Below, piece after piece: positions 36,340 to 48,290 of a DNA stretch of 64,000 bases. Source of the stretch: Opisthocomus hoazin (lineage: Eukaryota; Chordata; Aves; Opisthocomiformes; Opisthocomidae); the NCBI RefSeq assembly GCF_030867145.1, contig NC_134419.1, positions 1-64,000 of the forward strand, written 5' to 3'. Positions within the stretch are counted from its first letter, which is position 1, and the number at the start of each line of letters is the position of its first letter. The translations under genes were made by a program, and so were the position numbers. The notes under the pieces are model-generated. The model saw nothing but the letters and a program-made list of their open reading frames with translations. It made no database searches and was not told the DNA's origin.

Positions 36340-37330
36340 GTAAAGTAATAATACCATTTTCTGTGTTATGAGCCACAGTTATGGCAGAACACAGAAAATC
36401 TCATTGGGGAACAGAGGCCCCGTATAAATATTTGAACCGGCCGATAGTTGCCCGAAATCAATACACCACTATCAAGCAGGTAACACAACAATGCAAGGTT
36501 TTTTTACAGAGTAGCCCTAAGACGGGACCTAAAGCCCAACTAGGACAAATCGCGAAAGGTAATTACCCAGGGCAGCGGTGGCAAATTGATTTCTCAGAAC
36601 TCCCAAGAAAAGGGGGTTTCGATACCTGTTGGTCTTGACGGATACCTTTTCAGGATGGTCAGAAGCATTCCCATTACCAAGGTACTGTTACAAAAAATAA
36701 TACCGAGATTTGGGGTTCCTGCAGTAATCTCATCAGATCGGGGGTCACATTTTATGGCCAAGATCATTCAACAAGTTAGTAAATTTTTGGGAATGGATTA
36801 GCAATTACACACCCCATATAATCCAAAGTCAAGTGGAAAAAATGAACCACCTAATTAAACTGCAAATTGTAAAACTGGGTCAGGAGGCTGACCTGTCTTG
36901 GGCCCAGTCAGTGCCGTTAGCACTCCTGAGAATTACAACTAAACCCAGAATCAAAGAAGGACAAAGTGCTTTCGAAATAATATATGGGAGGCCCTACATT
37001 GTACAAGCAGGAACATCAAGTCGAGTTGGGGATCAGGTATTAACTGGGTACATAATAAGCTTGCAGAAGCAGCTTTGAGAAACAGAGAAACTGGTCTTAG
37101 GAACTAGAGCCCGAGGTCTCAATGAGCCGTAACATAATATTGAACCTGGTGATTATGTATATATCGGATCTCTTTTAGACTCTCTGCTAGAACCAAAATG
37201 GGAAGGACCGTTCCAAGTGCTGCTGACATCCCACGCAGCAGTTAAGATTAAGGAGTAGACATCCTGGATCCAGCATACAAGGGTGGAGAAAATTCCTCAG
37301 CAGCAATCGAAAATAACATCCACTGGACCC
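36340..37330 (+). pseudogene. pol: Integrase remnant
   Basis: The amino-terminal zinc-binding part keeps two His (about 36390-36405), but the CxxC reads CKVF. Core aspartates are visible in WQID (36588) and SSDRGSHF (36736). The expected glutamate region (about 36820-36840) is disrupted by a shift. The carboxy-terminal DNA-binding part (VYIGSLL...EPKWEGPFQVLL) lies at 37155-37225. Dead by stops and shifts. Confidence 0.8.
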
Positions 37331-37641
37331 CTGAAGCTCCGCATCCAAAGACGCTAATGTGGACTAACCAAGCTAAAGTTAAGAACCTTAGCGATAATGT
37401 GGGCTGTGACTGTGCTGAAACCCATGGGAGTTGATACTTGGGAATTACCTTGGTCAAGGGCCTGTTTTGGATATACAGGAATTATAGGAAAAGACTTAGC
37501 GGGAATGGATTTAACAACTGTCATAATATATGATAACAGGGAATTGCTTATAACAGTGACAAATATTTTGCCAAAACCCTTAAAGAGGGTAACCTTATAG
37601 CAAAAGAATTTGCAAAAGAAGAAAGAAAAGGGGGGGCTCGA
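37331..37641 (+). other. Post-integrase stretch with polypurine tract
   Basis: No env homology can be seen. A polypurine tract occupies 37614-37637 and ends in seven G four bases before the LTR. A 67-codon open stretch (37397-37600) is unassigned. Confidence 0.6.
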
Positions 37642-38271
37642 TGTAGGAAATTGACGTTTAGTACAATTTTGTTATAGCTTTAGTTTAATTTTGTTCTATA
37701 GGTTTGCATCTATGTTAAGGTAAGAGTTAACCGCTGACATTTAGTTTAGTTCTGTTCTTGGTAATCTTGCTAACAAGAACTGCTGTGAGCTCAAATGTTG
37801 CTAACGAGGACCGCTTGTGAGACAAACAAAGAGAAACAAGGATGGATAACCAGAACTTTATCGTCTATAAGAAGCAACTCTCTAGCTGAAACTGGTTCTG
37901 TGGGTCGGGACTCGGCCAACACAGACAACTCGGTAGTTTTGGAGCCAAAGTTGAAAGCACATCGCAAGGAGGACTACAAGCCTTCATGGTCCAGAAGACC
38001 CCCACAGACGACCACTGGATGATGCAGTGCAAGCGCTAAAGAGGGGTGGAGAACAATAATAAATTCCTAGAAATAATTATAACAATCACTCCTATTCCTA
38101 GAAATAATTATAATAATCCAGCCTACTTAGATAAACTTTGTAATAAATAGGTGCATGCTTTGTGACTCGATGTCCAAGTTGGGAGGAGCGATCTCCCTTG
38201 CACCCGGCGTCGCAATAAACATACCTGCTTTATAACTCATCGTGACTTGTGGAGTTTGTTTCTGCACATCA
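37642..38271 (+). repeat. 3' LTR of the provirus
   Basis: 630 bp, TGTAGGAAATTG...TCTGCACATCA, with AATAAA at 38214-38219. About 170 bp at 37990-38155, absent from the 5' LTR, contain a short duplication of ATTCCTAGAAATAATTATAA. Confidence 0.92.
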
Positions 38272-41200
38272 ATTAGAAAGAATATCTAAAAGACGCAGCT
38301 GCCAAGGAAAGATAACAAATTATTAAAAAAAAACAAAAAACAAACAACAAAGGGAATAAAAGCAGGCACAGCAAGAAAAATGAAAAAGCAAGGGGAATGA
38401 GGGGAATAAAGGGAAAAAATAAAACACAGGACAGCAAATTAAGAGATGGAGAAAGAATTTTAAAAGCGAGCACGCTAAGGAAAGACAAGAAACAAAAACA
38501 AAGACGGTGAAATGGGATAAAATTTTAAAATTTCAAAAGTTACTGTGATTACAGAAATAAGTAAAAAATCTAAAAGTCATGATGGAAAACTAAAATGGAA
38601 ACTTAGAAAGAAAATCTAAAAGGGATAGCATAGAAGAAAGAGAAGAAATAAATTAAAAAAGACAGCGAAGGGAAAAAGCAGGCATAGATGAAAACTTGAC
38701 GAGCTATGAGCGTTACACAAATAAAGGAAAAAATTGTGAGAGGGTCTGCAAACCAAGAGAGAATTGCATAAAGAAAAACTAAACAGCGACAGCACCGAGA
38801 AAAGACGAGAAATAATTAAAAAATAAAGGTAAACAAATACAGACCACAAACAGGATAAAAGGAAACAGAAAATTTTAAAAGCGATGAGGATTAAGGAAAT
38901 AAGGAAAAAAATTAAAAATAGCGATGGGCAATTAAAACATCAATGCAGAAAGAAAATCTAAAAAAGGATGGCAACAAAGTGAGACAAGAAATAATTTTTA
39001 AAAGCCAGCGAATGGAAAAAAACAGGCGTGGAAAGAACTTCTAAAAAGCTAGGAGGATTAAGGAGATAAAGGGCAAAAATACAAAATAGGGACAGTAAAC
39101 TAAAACAAATAGGTAGAAAAAAATATGTAAAAGGAGAGGGCGCTAAAGAAAAACAAGAAATAATGTAAAAATTTAGACACTGAAATAAAGATGGAGAATG
39201 GGATAAATGTAGGTAGAGTTTTTAAAAACAATGATGATTAAGGAAATAAGGAAAAATTAAATAAACAAAGATGAGACTCAAAGAAAGGTAGGATGAACAT
39301 CTAAACAGCAATGGCATAGAAGCGAGAGAAGAAACAATTAAAAAAAGACAGCGAAAGGAAAGAAAATTAAGAGACTGATGAGCATTAGGGAAATAAAGGA
39401 ACAAAATTATGGAGGGGAAAAAAAAAGTACAGCAAACTAAAACAGAGGTGTAGAAAGAAAAGCTAAAAAGCTGAAACCCTGAGGAATGACAAGAAATAAA
39501 TTAAAAATAAAGGTAGACAAATAAAGAATGCGAATGGGATAAAAGTAGAAAGAAAATTTTAAAAGCTATGGGGATTAAAGAAATAAGGAAAAGATTTTAA
39601 AACAGACGGGAAACAAAACGGATTTAGAAATTTTCTTTCTAAAAGAAAGCACTAAGGAAAGATGAGAAATAATTTTTAAAAAATAGCAAAAGGAATAACA
39701 GCAGGCATAGACAGCAAATTTAAAAAGCGAGGGGGATTAAGCAAATAAAGAGGAAAAAAATATAGGGACAGCAAACTGTAACAGAGACTTAGAAAACCTA
39801 ACAAGCGAAGGCACTAAGGAAAGACGAGAAATAACTAAAATAAAGACATTGAAAACAAAAACACGCTAATGTAGAAAGAACATTAAAATAGCAAGTGGGC
39901 TTACGAAAATAAAGGGAAAAGCTAAAAAAACAGGAACATCAAACTAAGATGTAGAAAGAGAATTTTAAAAGCAAGAGCACTAACGCAAGACAATAAATAC
40001 TTAAAAGAAATAACAGCAAAACAGCGAAGAGGGTAAATGAAAGAAACTGAAAAAAACGATGGGGGTTAAGAAAATAAAGTGAAAAAATCAAAAATAGGGA
40101 TGGCAAACCGAAACAGGTGTAGAAAGAAAACGTAAAAAGCGAGGGCTCTAAGGAAGGACAAGATATAATTTAAATATAAAGGCAGAAAATAGAATAAAAG
40201 TAGACGGATGTTTGTAAAGGAAATGAGGCTTATAAAAATAAAAAAGTAAATGTGGCAAAAGCAAACTAAAACTGAGATGTAGAAATAACAGGTAAAAATT
40301 GACAGCGCTAAGGAAAAATGAGAAAAGTTAATTAAAAAATAAAGGAGGCAAATGACACAGAAGTAGAAAATTAAAAAAACGACAAAGATTAGAGAAATAA
40401 AGGGAAAAATTAAAACGTAAGGACAGACAACTAAAACAGAGATGTAGAAAGAAAAGCTAAAAAGCTGGGGGACTATGGAAAGCAAAGAAAGAAAGAACAA
40501 AAAAGAAAGGCACCTAAGGGGAAAAAAGTCTACAGGAAGAACATTTAAAAAGCAACGGGTGTTAAGGAAATAAAGGGAAAAACTAAAAAATAGGGACAGC
40601 AAACTAAAACTTCTATAGAAAGAAAACTTAAAAAGCGACGGCGCTAAGAAACGCGAGAAATATTCAAAAGCGCTAATGGTGAAAGGAAGACCATGAACCG
40701 GGATAAATATATATCTAAAAAGCGATGGGGATTAAGGAAATAAATGACAAAAAAAAGAAGTGACGGCCTACAAAAACATAGATGCAGAAAGAAAATTTTA
40801 AAAGCGAGCGCGCTAAGGAAAGATGAATTATTTAACAAATAGCAAAATAAAAACAGTGAATGGGATAAAAACAGGCACAGAAAGAAGATTTAAAAAGCAA
40901 TGGCACTGAAGAAAGACAAGAAACAATTTTTAAAAGGCAGCAAAAGCAGGCATAAAAAGAACATTTTAAAAGCTATAGCTGTTAGGGAAGGAGAAAATTA
41001 TGAAATACGGACAGCGTACTAAGAGACATAAAGAGAAAATTTAAAACACAGCGGTGCTAAGGAAAGACAAGCAAGAAAAAATAAAGACAGCAAAAGGCAC
41101 AAAAGTAGACGGAAAAATTTAAAACCAGCGGTAACTAAGGAAGGAAGGAAAAAACTTTAAAATGGCGATGGCAAACTATAAGGAGAAATAGAAAGACAAT

Positions 41201-42955
41201 TTTAAAAGCCAGGGCGCTAGTAAAAGTCCAGAAATAAAGATGTTGAAGGGGAAAAATTAGACATAGAAAGAACATTGAAAAAGCAATGGGCATTAGGGAA
41301 ATGAAGGATAAAATAAAGAATAGGGACAGCAAACTAAAACAGATGTAGAAAAAACACGTAAAAAGCAACGGCGCTAAGAAAATGCAACAAATAATTACAA
41401 AAACAGCGATACAGAGACAGCAAATGGGACAGAAGTAGAAAAATCTAAAAGCAAAGGAGATTAGGCAAATAAATGGAGAAATGGCTAACTAAACCAAGAG
41501 ACGTAGAAAGAAAATCTAAAATATGAGGGTGATAAGGAAAGCGAAGAAATAATTAAAAGACAGAGGATGGGCTAAAAGAAGACAACAAATTTTAAAAGCC
41601 ACAGGGACTAACGAAACAAGGAACAAATTTGAAAAGAGACGGAGAACTAAATCAGAGACATAGAAACAAATTTAAAAAACGTATGCGCTAAGGAAAGAAA
41701 AGCCATAATTTTAGGAAAAACAGCAAAGGGAATAAAATTAGTCATAGAAAGAAAATTTTGCAAGCAAGCCATTTTAGGGAAATAAAGGGAAAAATCAAAA
41801 ATAGGGACAGTGAAGTAAAATGGAAACATAGGAAGAAAATCTAAAGGGTGTTGGCACTAAGAGAAGACAAGAAATAATTAAAATTAAAGACGGGGCATGG
41901 AATAAAAGGAGAAATAAAATTTTAGAAGCAAATAGGATCAAGGAAATATGTAAAAAATCATAGCAACATTGAACTGAAAGAAGTAGAAAAAAATTGTGAA
42001 ACACGATGGGCGCTACAGAAAAAACAACGACAAATAGGTGAAGGGACAGCAAATTAAATAAAAACTGACAGACAATTTTAAAACCAGTGGTGATCACGGA
42101 AACAAAGAAATAATTAAGAATTAGTGACAGCGAACTAAAATGAAGACACAGAAGGAAAATGTAAAGAGCGACGGCACAGAGGAAAAAAAGAAGACAAAAT
42201 AATTCAAAAAGGAAGAGGAAGAACTAAAAAATAGCAACAGCAAACTAAAACACAGACGGAAAATTTAAAAAGTGACGGCGCTAAGGAAAGAGAAGAAATT
42301 ATCTAAAACTAAAGATGGCGATTGGGAAAAAGGTACACAGAAAGAAGATTTTAGAAACGACGGGGATTAGGGAAAAGAAGGGGGAAAAAAATCAAAAATA
42401 GGGATCGCGAAGTAAAACCGAGACGCCGAAAGAAAATTTAAAAAGCAATGGGGCTAAGGAGAGAAGAAAAAAATTAACAAACATAGCACACAGGATAAAA
42501 GTAGGCAGGGAGAACTTTTAAAAAGCAACAGCGATTAGGAAATTAAAGAAATAAATCAAATATAGGGATAATGAACTTCATAATGATAATAAAAGCAAGG
42601 GGCTACATGACTGACAAAGAACAATTAAAAACAGGGATGGGCAGCTTCATAACAGTAGATGCAGAAAGAGAATTTCAAAGGCGATGGGGTAAAGGACAGA
42701 CAAGAAAAAAATTGAAAACTAAGGACAACAAACCGGATAAAAAGACTTTAAGAAAATTTAAAAAGCAAATGGATTAAGAACAAAGGAAAAATCCCTAAAA
42801 ATAGGCTTGGCAAACTAAATAAATGAAACAAAATTCAAAAAGCGATAACGTAGAGGACAGGCTGGAAGAAATAAAACACACAGACGGGGAACCAGTTAAA
42901 CACAGGCACAAGGAGCAAATTTAGAAAGCAACGGGCTACTGGCCGTAGAGGCAAG
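38272..42955. repeat. Purine-rich ~165-bp satellite, main block
   Basis: The motif (G/A)CTAAGGAAAG recurs at about 39648, 39813, 39968, 40148, 40308, 40471, 40642 and 40813, a period of 155-180 bp. Each unit has two related halves of about 83 bp: one with GCTAAGGAAAGACAAGAAA and GGGATAAAAGTAGAC, one with GGGGATTAAGGAAATAAAGG and ATAGGGACAGCAAACTAAAA. Both halves end in TAGAAAGAAAAT-TTAAAAAGCGA. Copies are well diverged, so this is an old satellite. Every minus-strand open frame in it (up to 178 codons, Phe/Leu/Ser-rich) is an artefact of purine bias. Confidence 0.88.
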
Positions 42956-43890
42956 AAGTTTAACATCGGGAGAGGGAACCTCATAGACAGTCCCAGGGAA
43001 AACAACATCGGAAGAGTGACAGGGAGCAGAGCAGAAGGGGTCGCTGAAAACAGATGTAGGTCGCTGGGTAGAGGGAGATCTCGAGCTGCAATTTTCCCAA
43101 GAAAGAGGGAAGAAGGCAGTAGGAGAAGAATGAAATAACAACAGCTGGGCAGCCAGAACGGGAGACACGTAGAAAGGAAACATAGAAGGCGACAAGATAC
43201 AGGGTGGTGTTGGCAGAAGAACGTAATGCTTCGGGGAGCCAGACAGCCCGAAAAGGAGGGAGGCAGGCAGAGGTCTGGAGAAGCACAGAGGGGATGGGCC
43301 CAGACCCATGACTCACCGCAACTCCCGGCAGGAGACCTTCGGTACCCCAACGCTTCTCTCTCCACCTCTGCCACCTTCCTCTTCCGCAGTGCCGGCTGCC
43401 CAATCCTAGCCTCGACTCTTCTGTCCCACGAGGCTTCCCAGACACGTGGCGGCTCACACGTGCAGCCGACAGAAGCAACGAGCTCCCAGAGCCATGTGCC
43501 GGCAGTGCACTGTGTTGGGGATGCCTGGGAGCGATCATTCCTCACCATGGGTCTGGCTGTTTCTTGCTGGAGCCGGCTGCCTGCGGAATGCCCTTCGATT
43601 CGCTCCTCAGCTGGCTCCTGTGGGCAGGCATGCCCAGGCAGCCCCCTTCCCAGCAGGAGCCCCTTGGCACAGCAGGGCCAGCCCCATCCTCGGCTGCACC
43701 AGGGGCTGCCCCGGCCCATCCCTGTCTACATCCTTTGTAACACCTTGGCCCAACCCCATTCTTACCTCACGGGTCCCACCTGGGCTGCCCTGGCCCACAG
43801 CTGGAGCCCATCCTGAATGAATAGGGGCCTTGGCTCCAGCCCTGCAGCACATCGCCCCCTCCCCCGACCCCTCTGCAGGCACCTTGAGGA
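42956..43890. other. GC-rich segment within the satellite
   Basis: Sharp switch to GC-rich, CpG-containing sequence and back to satellite at about 43895. It holds one exon-like segment (listed separately) and otherwise no recognised gene; long open frames on both strands conflict with each other. Confidence 0.6.
43317..43417 (-). other. Exon-like segment, paralogue 1
   Basis: Minus-strand segment ending GGGAGTTGCG before the donor GTGAGTC (43316-43311). One open frame reads LRKRKVAEVEREALG, matching the lysine/glutamate-rich character of the segments at 49.5 and 52.9 kb, and with the same exit phase. The 5' boundary (AG near 43418) is weak. Gene unknown. Confidence 0.45.
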
Positions 43891-43894
43891 AAAA

Positions 43895-45074
43895 AAGGGA
43901 GGAAAAAAACCTGAAAAACTGGGATGGTGAACTAAAATGCAGACGCAGAAAGAAAATCTAAAAAGCGAGGGCACTAAATAAAGACAAGAAATAGCTAAAA
44001 CTCAAGACATCGAAGCGACAAAAGCAGGCATATGAAGAACATTTTTAAAATGATAGGCATTAATAAAGGAAGTAATTATGAAATAGAGATAGCAAACTAA
44101 AAAGGAGACTCAGAAAGAAAATTTAAAAATCAATAGCACAAAGGAAGGACGAGAAATAATTTTAAAAAACAGCAAAAGGAATAAAAGCAGGCGTAAAAAG
44201 AAAATTTAAAAAGCGAGGTGATTATGGAAATAAAGGGAAAAATGAACAAATAGAACAGCAAACTAAAAGAAACAGAGAAAGAAAACTTACAAAGCGAGGG
44301 TGCTAAGGAAACGCAAGAAATAATTAAAATACAAGGACAGGGAGATAAATACAGCAACCAGGATAAAATTATACAGAATGTTATAAAAGAAATTAAGGAA
44401 ATAAGCCAAAATTAAGAGAGTGACGAGAAATTATGCCGAGATGTAAGAAGAAAGAAAATCTAAAAAGCAATGGTGCTAAGGAAACCTGAGAAAACATAAT
44501 TACAATATAAAGGCAGTGAATGAAAGTACAAAATTTAAAAAACGACGGAGATGAGGGAAATAAAGCGGAAAAAATTAAAAATTACGGAAAGCAAACTAAA
44601 ACAGAGACATAGAAAATCTGAAAGGAAAGGGCGCTAAGGACAGAGAATGAATAATTAAAAATAAAGACATCGAAGGGAAAAAAGCAGATGTAGAACACTC
44701 GGGGGCATTAAGAATACAAACGGAAAAACTGAAAAATAGAGACAGCAAACTGAAAAAGCCTGAGAAAGAAAACTTAAAAAGTGACGGCGCTAAGGAAACA
44801 CAACAAATATTTAAAAGAAATAATAACAGCAAAATAAAGACAATAAACTGGGATAAATGTATGAAATTTTAAAAGCAGGAGGGATTAGGGAAATAAATAG
44901 AAAAAAATAAAAACAAATATTGGCAAACTAAAACAGAGATGCAGAAAGAAAATTTAAAAAGCGATGGTGCCAAGGGATAATGAGAAAAAAAATAAAAAAT
45001 AAATACTCCAAATGAGATAAAAATAAAAAATTTTAAAAGCCCTGGGATTAAGAGAGGAGAGAACTCAAAAAAAC
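43895..45074. repeat. ~165-bp satellite, segment
   Basis: Same satellite as the main block, resuming after the GC-rich insert. Confidence 0.85.
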
Positions 45075-45467
45075 CAGACTAAAAGGCAGCATTGTGGTTA
45101 AGTCCCTGCCAGCGACAACCACGCAGTTGCTCTTTCCCTCCTATCCCATCCCCGGTGGCACCGGAGGAGAGTTGGAAGGAAAAGGCAAAACTCATGGGTT
45201 GCGATAAAAACAGTTTAACAGAATGGGAAAGGGAGAAGAAAAATAACAATGATAATACCAATAAAAAGAATACACAGCACGCTGTGTTCTCGCCGCCCAA
45301 TGCTCAGCTTCTTCCTGACTAACAAATCCCCGTCCTTCAGCCAGCTCACCCCTTAAATACCGAGCGTGACATCACATGGTACAGAATGTCCCATTCAAGC
45401 AGCTGGTTTGGGTTTGCCCAACCCGCTTCTAGTGAAAATTAGTGCTAGCCCAGCTGAACCCAGGATG
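45075..45467 (-). mobile_element. Solo ERVL-type LTR (minus strand)
   Basis: On the minus strand it starts TCCTGGGTTCAGCTGGGC followed by ACTAATTTTCAC, contains a TATTTAAGGGG promoter-like site near 45360, and then a T-rich stretch shared with the LTR at 46311. Ends are approximate: the first bases read CATCCTGG instead of TGTCCTGG. Confidence 0.8.
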
Positions 45468-46310
45468 TAGACTTAAAAAACAAATTTTAAAATTGACAAT
45501 GTAGAGGACAGATAGGAAAAAAGCGGACAATAGAGACAGAAAAATACATGAAAGCGAACACAGAAACAAAAATTCAAAAGTGAAGACATCGAGAGAGGAA
45601 AAAATTTTAAAACAGAAAAACAATCTAAATAGCAAAGAGAAATAGAAAGAAAATTACAAAAGTGACCATGTACAGGACAGACAAGAACAAATTGAAAAAG
45701 AAAGGTGGTGACCTGGGTAATAATAGACTAGGAAAGAAAATTTAAAAGCAACAGGGTACCAGGCAGACAGGAAATAATTAAAAAACAGGGAGAGGCATCT
45801 TGATAAAAGCAGACCTAGGACAAAAATTTTACAAGAGATGTGACAGGGGAAACAGGAAAAAATTAACAAAGAGGGAAAGAAATGAGATAAAAGTACACCT
45901 AGAAACAAAATTTCAAAACTAATAGGAAGGTCAGAGTGAAAAATTGAAAAATGGGGACAGTGAGGTAGATAAAAGTAGACACAGAAAGAATACTTTAAAA
46001 GCGACTGGATTAAGAAAATAAAAGAAAAATTAAAAATAAGGACAGTGAACTATAACGGAGACATAAAAAAAAAAAATTAAAACCGACAGGGTACATGACA
46101 GACAAGAAAGAATTAAAACTAGGGATGGGAGCTTGATAAAAGTAGACATAGAAAGAAAATTTTAAAGGTGACGGCACTAAGGAAAGACAAGAAAACTGAA
46201 AAATAAAAAACAGCAAATGGGATAAAAGTAAACACAGAAAGGGTATTTTTAAACAAGGATTGATACAATAAAGGAAAAAAAAAAGAAAAATACAGACGGT
46301 GAAGTAAAAC
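45468..46310. repeat. ~165-bp satellite, segment
   Basis: Satellite between two solo LTRs, with more diverged units (GACAGGGTACATGACAGACAAG type). Confidence 0.8.
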
Positions 46311-46722
46311 TGTCCTGGGTTCAGCCAGGACAGGGTTAATTTTCACCAGGAGTCAGGAGGGGACACAGCCGGGCAGGCTGACCAAACCTGGCCAAACAGA
46401 ACAGGGTATTCCAAACCACGTGTGTCATGCTGGGTTCTGATTGGGGAGAGCTGGGCAGAGGGAAGTCAGTCAAGGCTCGGGAGCATGCGGCAGCGGGTGT
46501 TGAGAGTCGCTCTGTGCATTCTGCTATTTATTTTGTGTATTCTCCTTATCAGTATTGTTGTTGTTACTGTTCCCTTTGTTTGCTGTTCTGTTAGAACTGC
46601 CCTTATCCCGACCCACGCATTTTTGCCTTTTTCTTTCTATTCGCCTCCCCACCCCAGCGGGGGGAGGGGCGGCAGAGCAGCCACATGGCCCTATTTTTGC
46701 CAGCCACAGCCAAACTATAACA
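46311..46722 (+). mobile_element. Solo ERVL-type LTR with target-site duplication
   Basis: 412 bp, TGTCCTGGGTTCAGCCAGGA...CACAGCCAAACTATAACA. Five bases AAAAC flank it on both sides (46306-46310 and 46723-46727), as expected for an integrated element reduced to one LTR by recombination. Same subfamily as the LTR at 45.1 kb. Confidence 0.9.
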
Positions 46723-46810
46723 AAAACGCAGACCAAGAAATAACATTTCAATGGCAAATGCATAAAGGACAGACGAGAAAAAAAATACAGACAGCGAACT
46801 GGAAAAAACA
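46723..46810. repeat. ~165-bp satellite, short segment
   Basis: Eighty-eight bases of satellite between two LTRs. Confidence 0.65.
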
Positions 46811-47418
46811 TGACATCGACATGCGGAAAAGACTCCACAATCTGTAAAATTGTAAAGTAGGTATGTTTATTTGGCGACAGATGGCACGGGGGGTAGCCCC
46901 ACCAAAGTCGTGCGCGCCGGACAGTAACTTGCTTCTTCAATTGATACAGTCAAATATTATATATTCATCAAATTCCCAATCCGCCTATACATATGCATGA
47001 CCTATCCCCACTTCGTATTAAAATCAGTTCGAAAGAGAAATTTCCATAGACTCCTCCCAGCCACGCTTGCGCAGTGCCTCCTGGTGGTGGTTGTCGGGGG
47101 TCCCAAGATGAAGGCTCATCCTCTTCGTCATGGTGTTCGCTGATTGACTTTTGTTTCTGGGCAAACTCAGTTCTTTTCTAGTTTCCATCCAAACTGCAAG
47201 GTCAGTCTTAGCCGGTTCCAGGTGACTCCCCAGCCCTTATCAGGAATTACCCCCTTTGTAAGGAAATGCAAGACTCTGCCTCAGTTAATTTACACAATAG
47301 ATAAGCACTGTCAGTTCTCTGCACAGCAACTATCAGGCAGTGCTGCTTCTACTAAATTCCTTAACTATTAGGCAAGGCTGCTTCTACTAAAATCCCTTTA
47401 ACCCCTTCCTTCAATACA
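46811..47418 (-). mobile_element. Solo LTR (minus strand), second family
   Basis: Reading on the minus strand it starts near TGTATTGAAGGAAGGGG and ends ...GCATGTCGATGTCA. AATAAA is at 46871-46866, followed by CATACCTACTTTAC, an R-region pattern. It shares AAGATGAAGGCTCATCCTC/AAGATGAAGGCTTATACTC with the element at 54442. End positions are approximate. Confidence 0.75.
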
Positions 47419-47935
47419 GAAAATATTAAAAGCGACAGGAATTTTGAAAATAAAGGAAAAAAGTTTAAAAATAAGGACAGTAAACAAAATAAACAGAAAC
47501 ATAGTAAATTTTAAAAACGATGGGGATTAAGAGAGGAAAAGATTAAAAAAAAGAAACAGCAAGCTAAATAAAAGCAGATGTAAAAAAAATTAAAAATCCG
47601 TGTAAGAGAAAAAATTACAAAATAAGGATGGCAAACTAAATAGAGACATAGCAATAACATTATAAAAGCAACAGGGCGCACGGTGCACAGAAAAGAAATA
47701 AAATATAAGGATAGGGAGCTTCATAACAGCTGACATAGAAACCAAATTTGAAAACCCAAGGGATTAAGGAGGGTAAGAATTAAAAAATAGGGAGAGCAAA
47801 CTAAATAAATGAAGACATGGACAGAAAATTTAAACAGCGAGGGCGCTACTGAAATGCGAGGAATAATTTTTAAAAGACAGCAAATGGAAAAAAGGTAGGC
47901 GTAGAAAGAATATTTTAAAAGCGATACGCAATGCG
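47419..47935. repeat. ~165-bp satellite, right-most segment
   Basis: Last satellite stretch; the sequence turns GC-rich at 47940. Confidence 0.8.
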
Positions 47936-47953
47936 GAACTAAAGCGCCCCAGG

Positions 47954-47972
47954 ACTACAGCTCCCAGCATGC
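47954..47972 (+). promoter_or_regulatory. ZNF143/STAF-type site (ACTACAnnTCCCAGCATGC)
   Basis: ACTACAGCTCCCAGCATGC matches the established vertebrate ZNF143 core promoter motif ACTACAATTCCCAGCATGC at 17 of 19 positions. It sits at the edge of the CpG island, as such sites do near transcription starts. Confidence 0.65.
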
Positions 47973-48264
47973 CGCGAGAGGCACCTTCCCCTCTGCCCGA
48001 GCTGGCGGGGGACACCACGCCCCGCCCGCCGGCGTACCCGGTAGCCACCCGAGCACCCAGGACAGCCGCATGGCTCCGGGCAGACCCTGCTGGCGGCTCC
48101 GACACAGCACTGCACCCCCCACCGCTCCTCGCCGCCGACACGGACCCGGCCAGCCAGGCTGCCCCCGCCTCCTGGCTCTGACACAGTGCTCAGTGGGCCC
48201 CCGGCAGGCACTGCTGCCCTCCTGGGGGCTTTCCCCAAGACCCGCCGGTCGGTCACCCCCCCTG

Positions 48265-48290
48265 CCCCCCCCCCCCCCCCCCCCCCCCCC
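48265..48290. repeat. C26 homopolymer
   Basis: Twenty-six C in a row, bounded by GGTCAC on both sides (48250-48255 and 48291-48296). The complementary G run can form quadruplexes; length is assembly-sensitive. Confidence 0.9.

Larger units (their letters stand above)
31111..38271 (+). mobile_element. Defective gammaretrovirus-like endogenous provirus
   Basis: Two LTRs (31111-31572 and 37642-38271) bracket a 6.07-kb interior with a primer-site-like sequence, gag, protease, RT, RNase H and integrase remnants and a polypurine tract. No env is recognisable between integrase and the 3' LTR. LTRs differ at roughly one position in ten over alignable parts (by eye), so insertion is old. Gag and protease lie in the same nominal frame, the gammaretroviral arrangement. 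Many stops and frameshifts make it incapable of encoding its proteins. It sits in the ~165-bp satellite, which resumes on both sides; no clear target duplication is seen (TTACGA vs ATTAGA). Confidence 0.93.

Noticed and set aside
37331-37641. Env remnant in the provirus
   Set aside because: No surface or transmembrane landmark is visible in the ~300 bp left after integrase.
40066-40602. 178-codon hydrophobic minus-strand open frame resembling a membrane protein
   Set aside because: Compositional by-product of the purine-rich 165-bp satellite; neighbouring units give similar unrelated frames.
42835-43719. 294-codon minus-strand open frame
   Set aside because: Runs from satellite through a GC-rich insert with competing frames on both strands; only a short splice-bounded part has paralogues.
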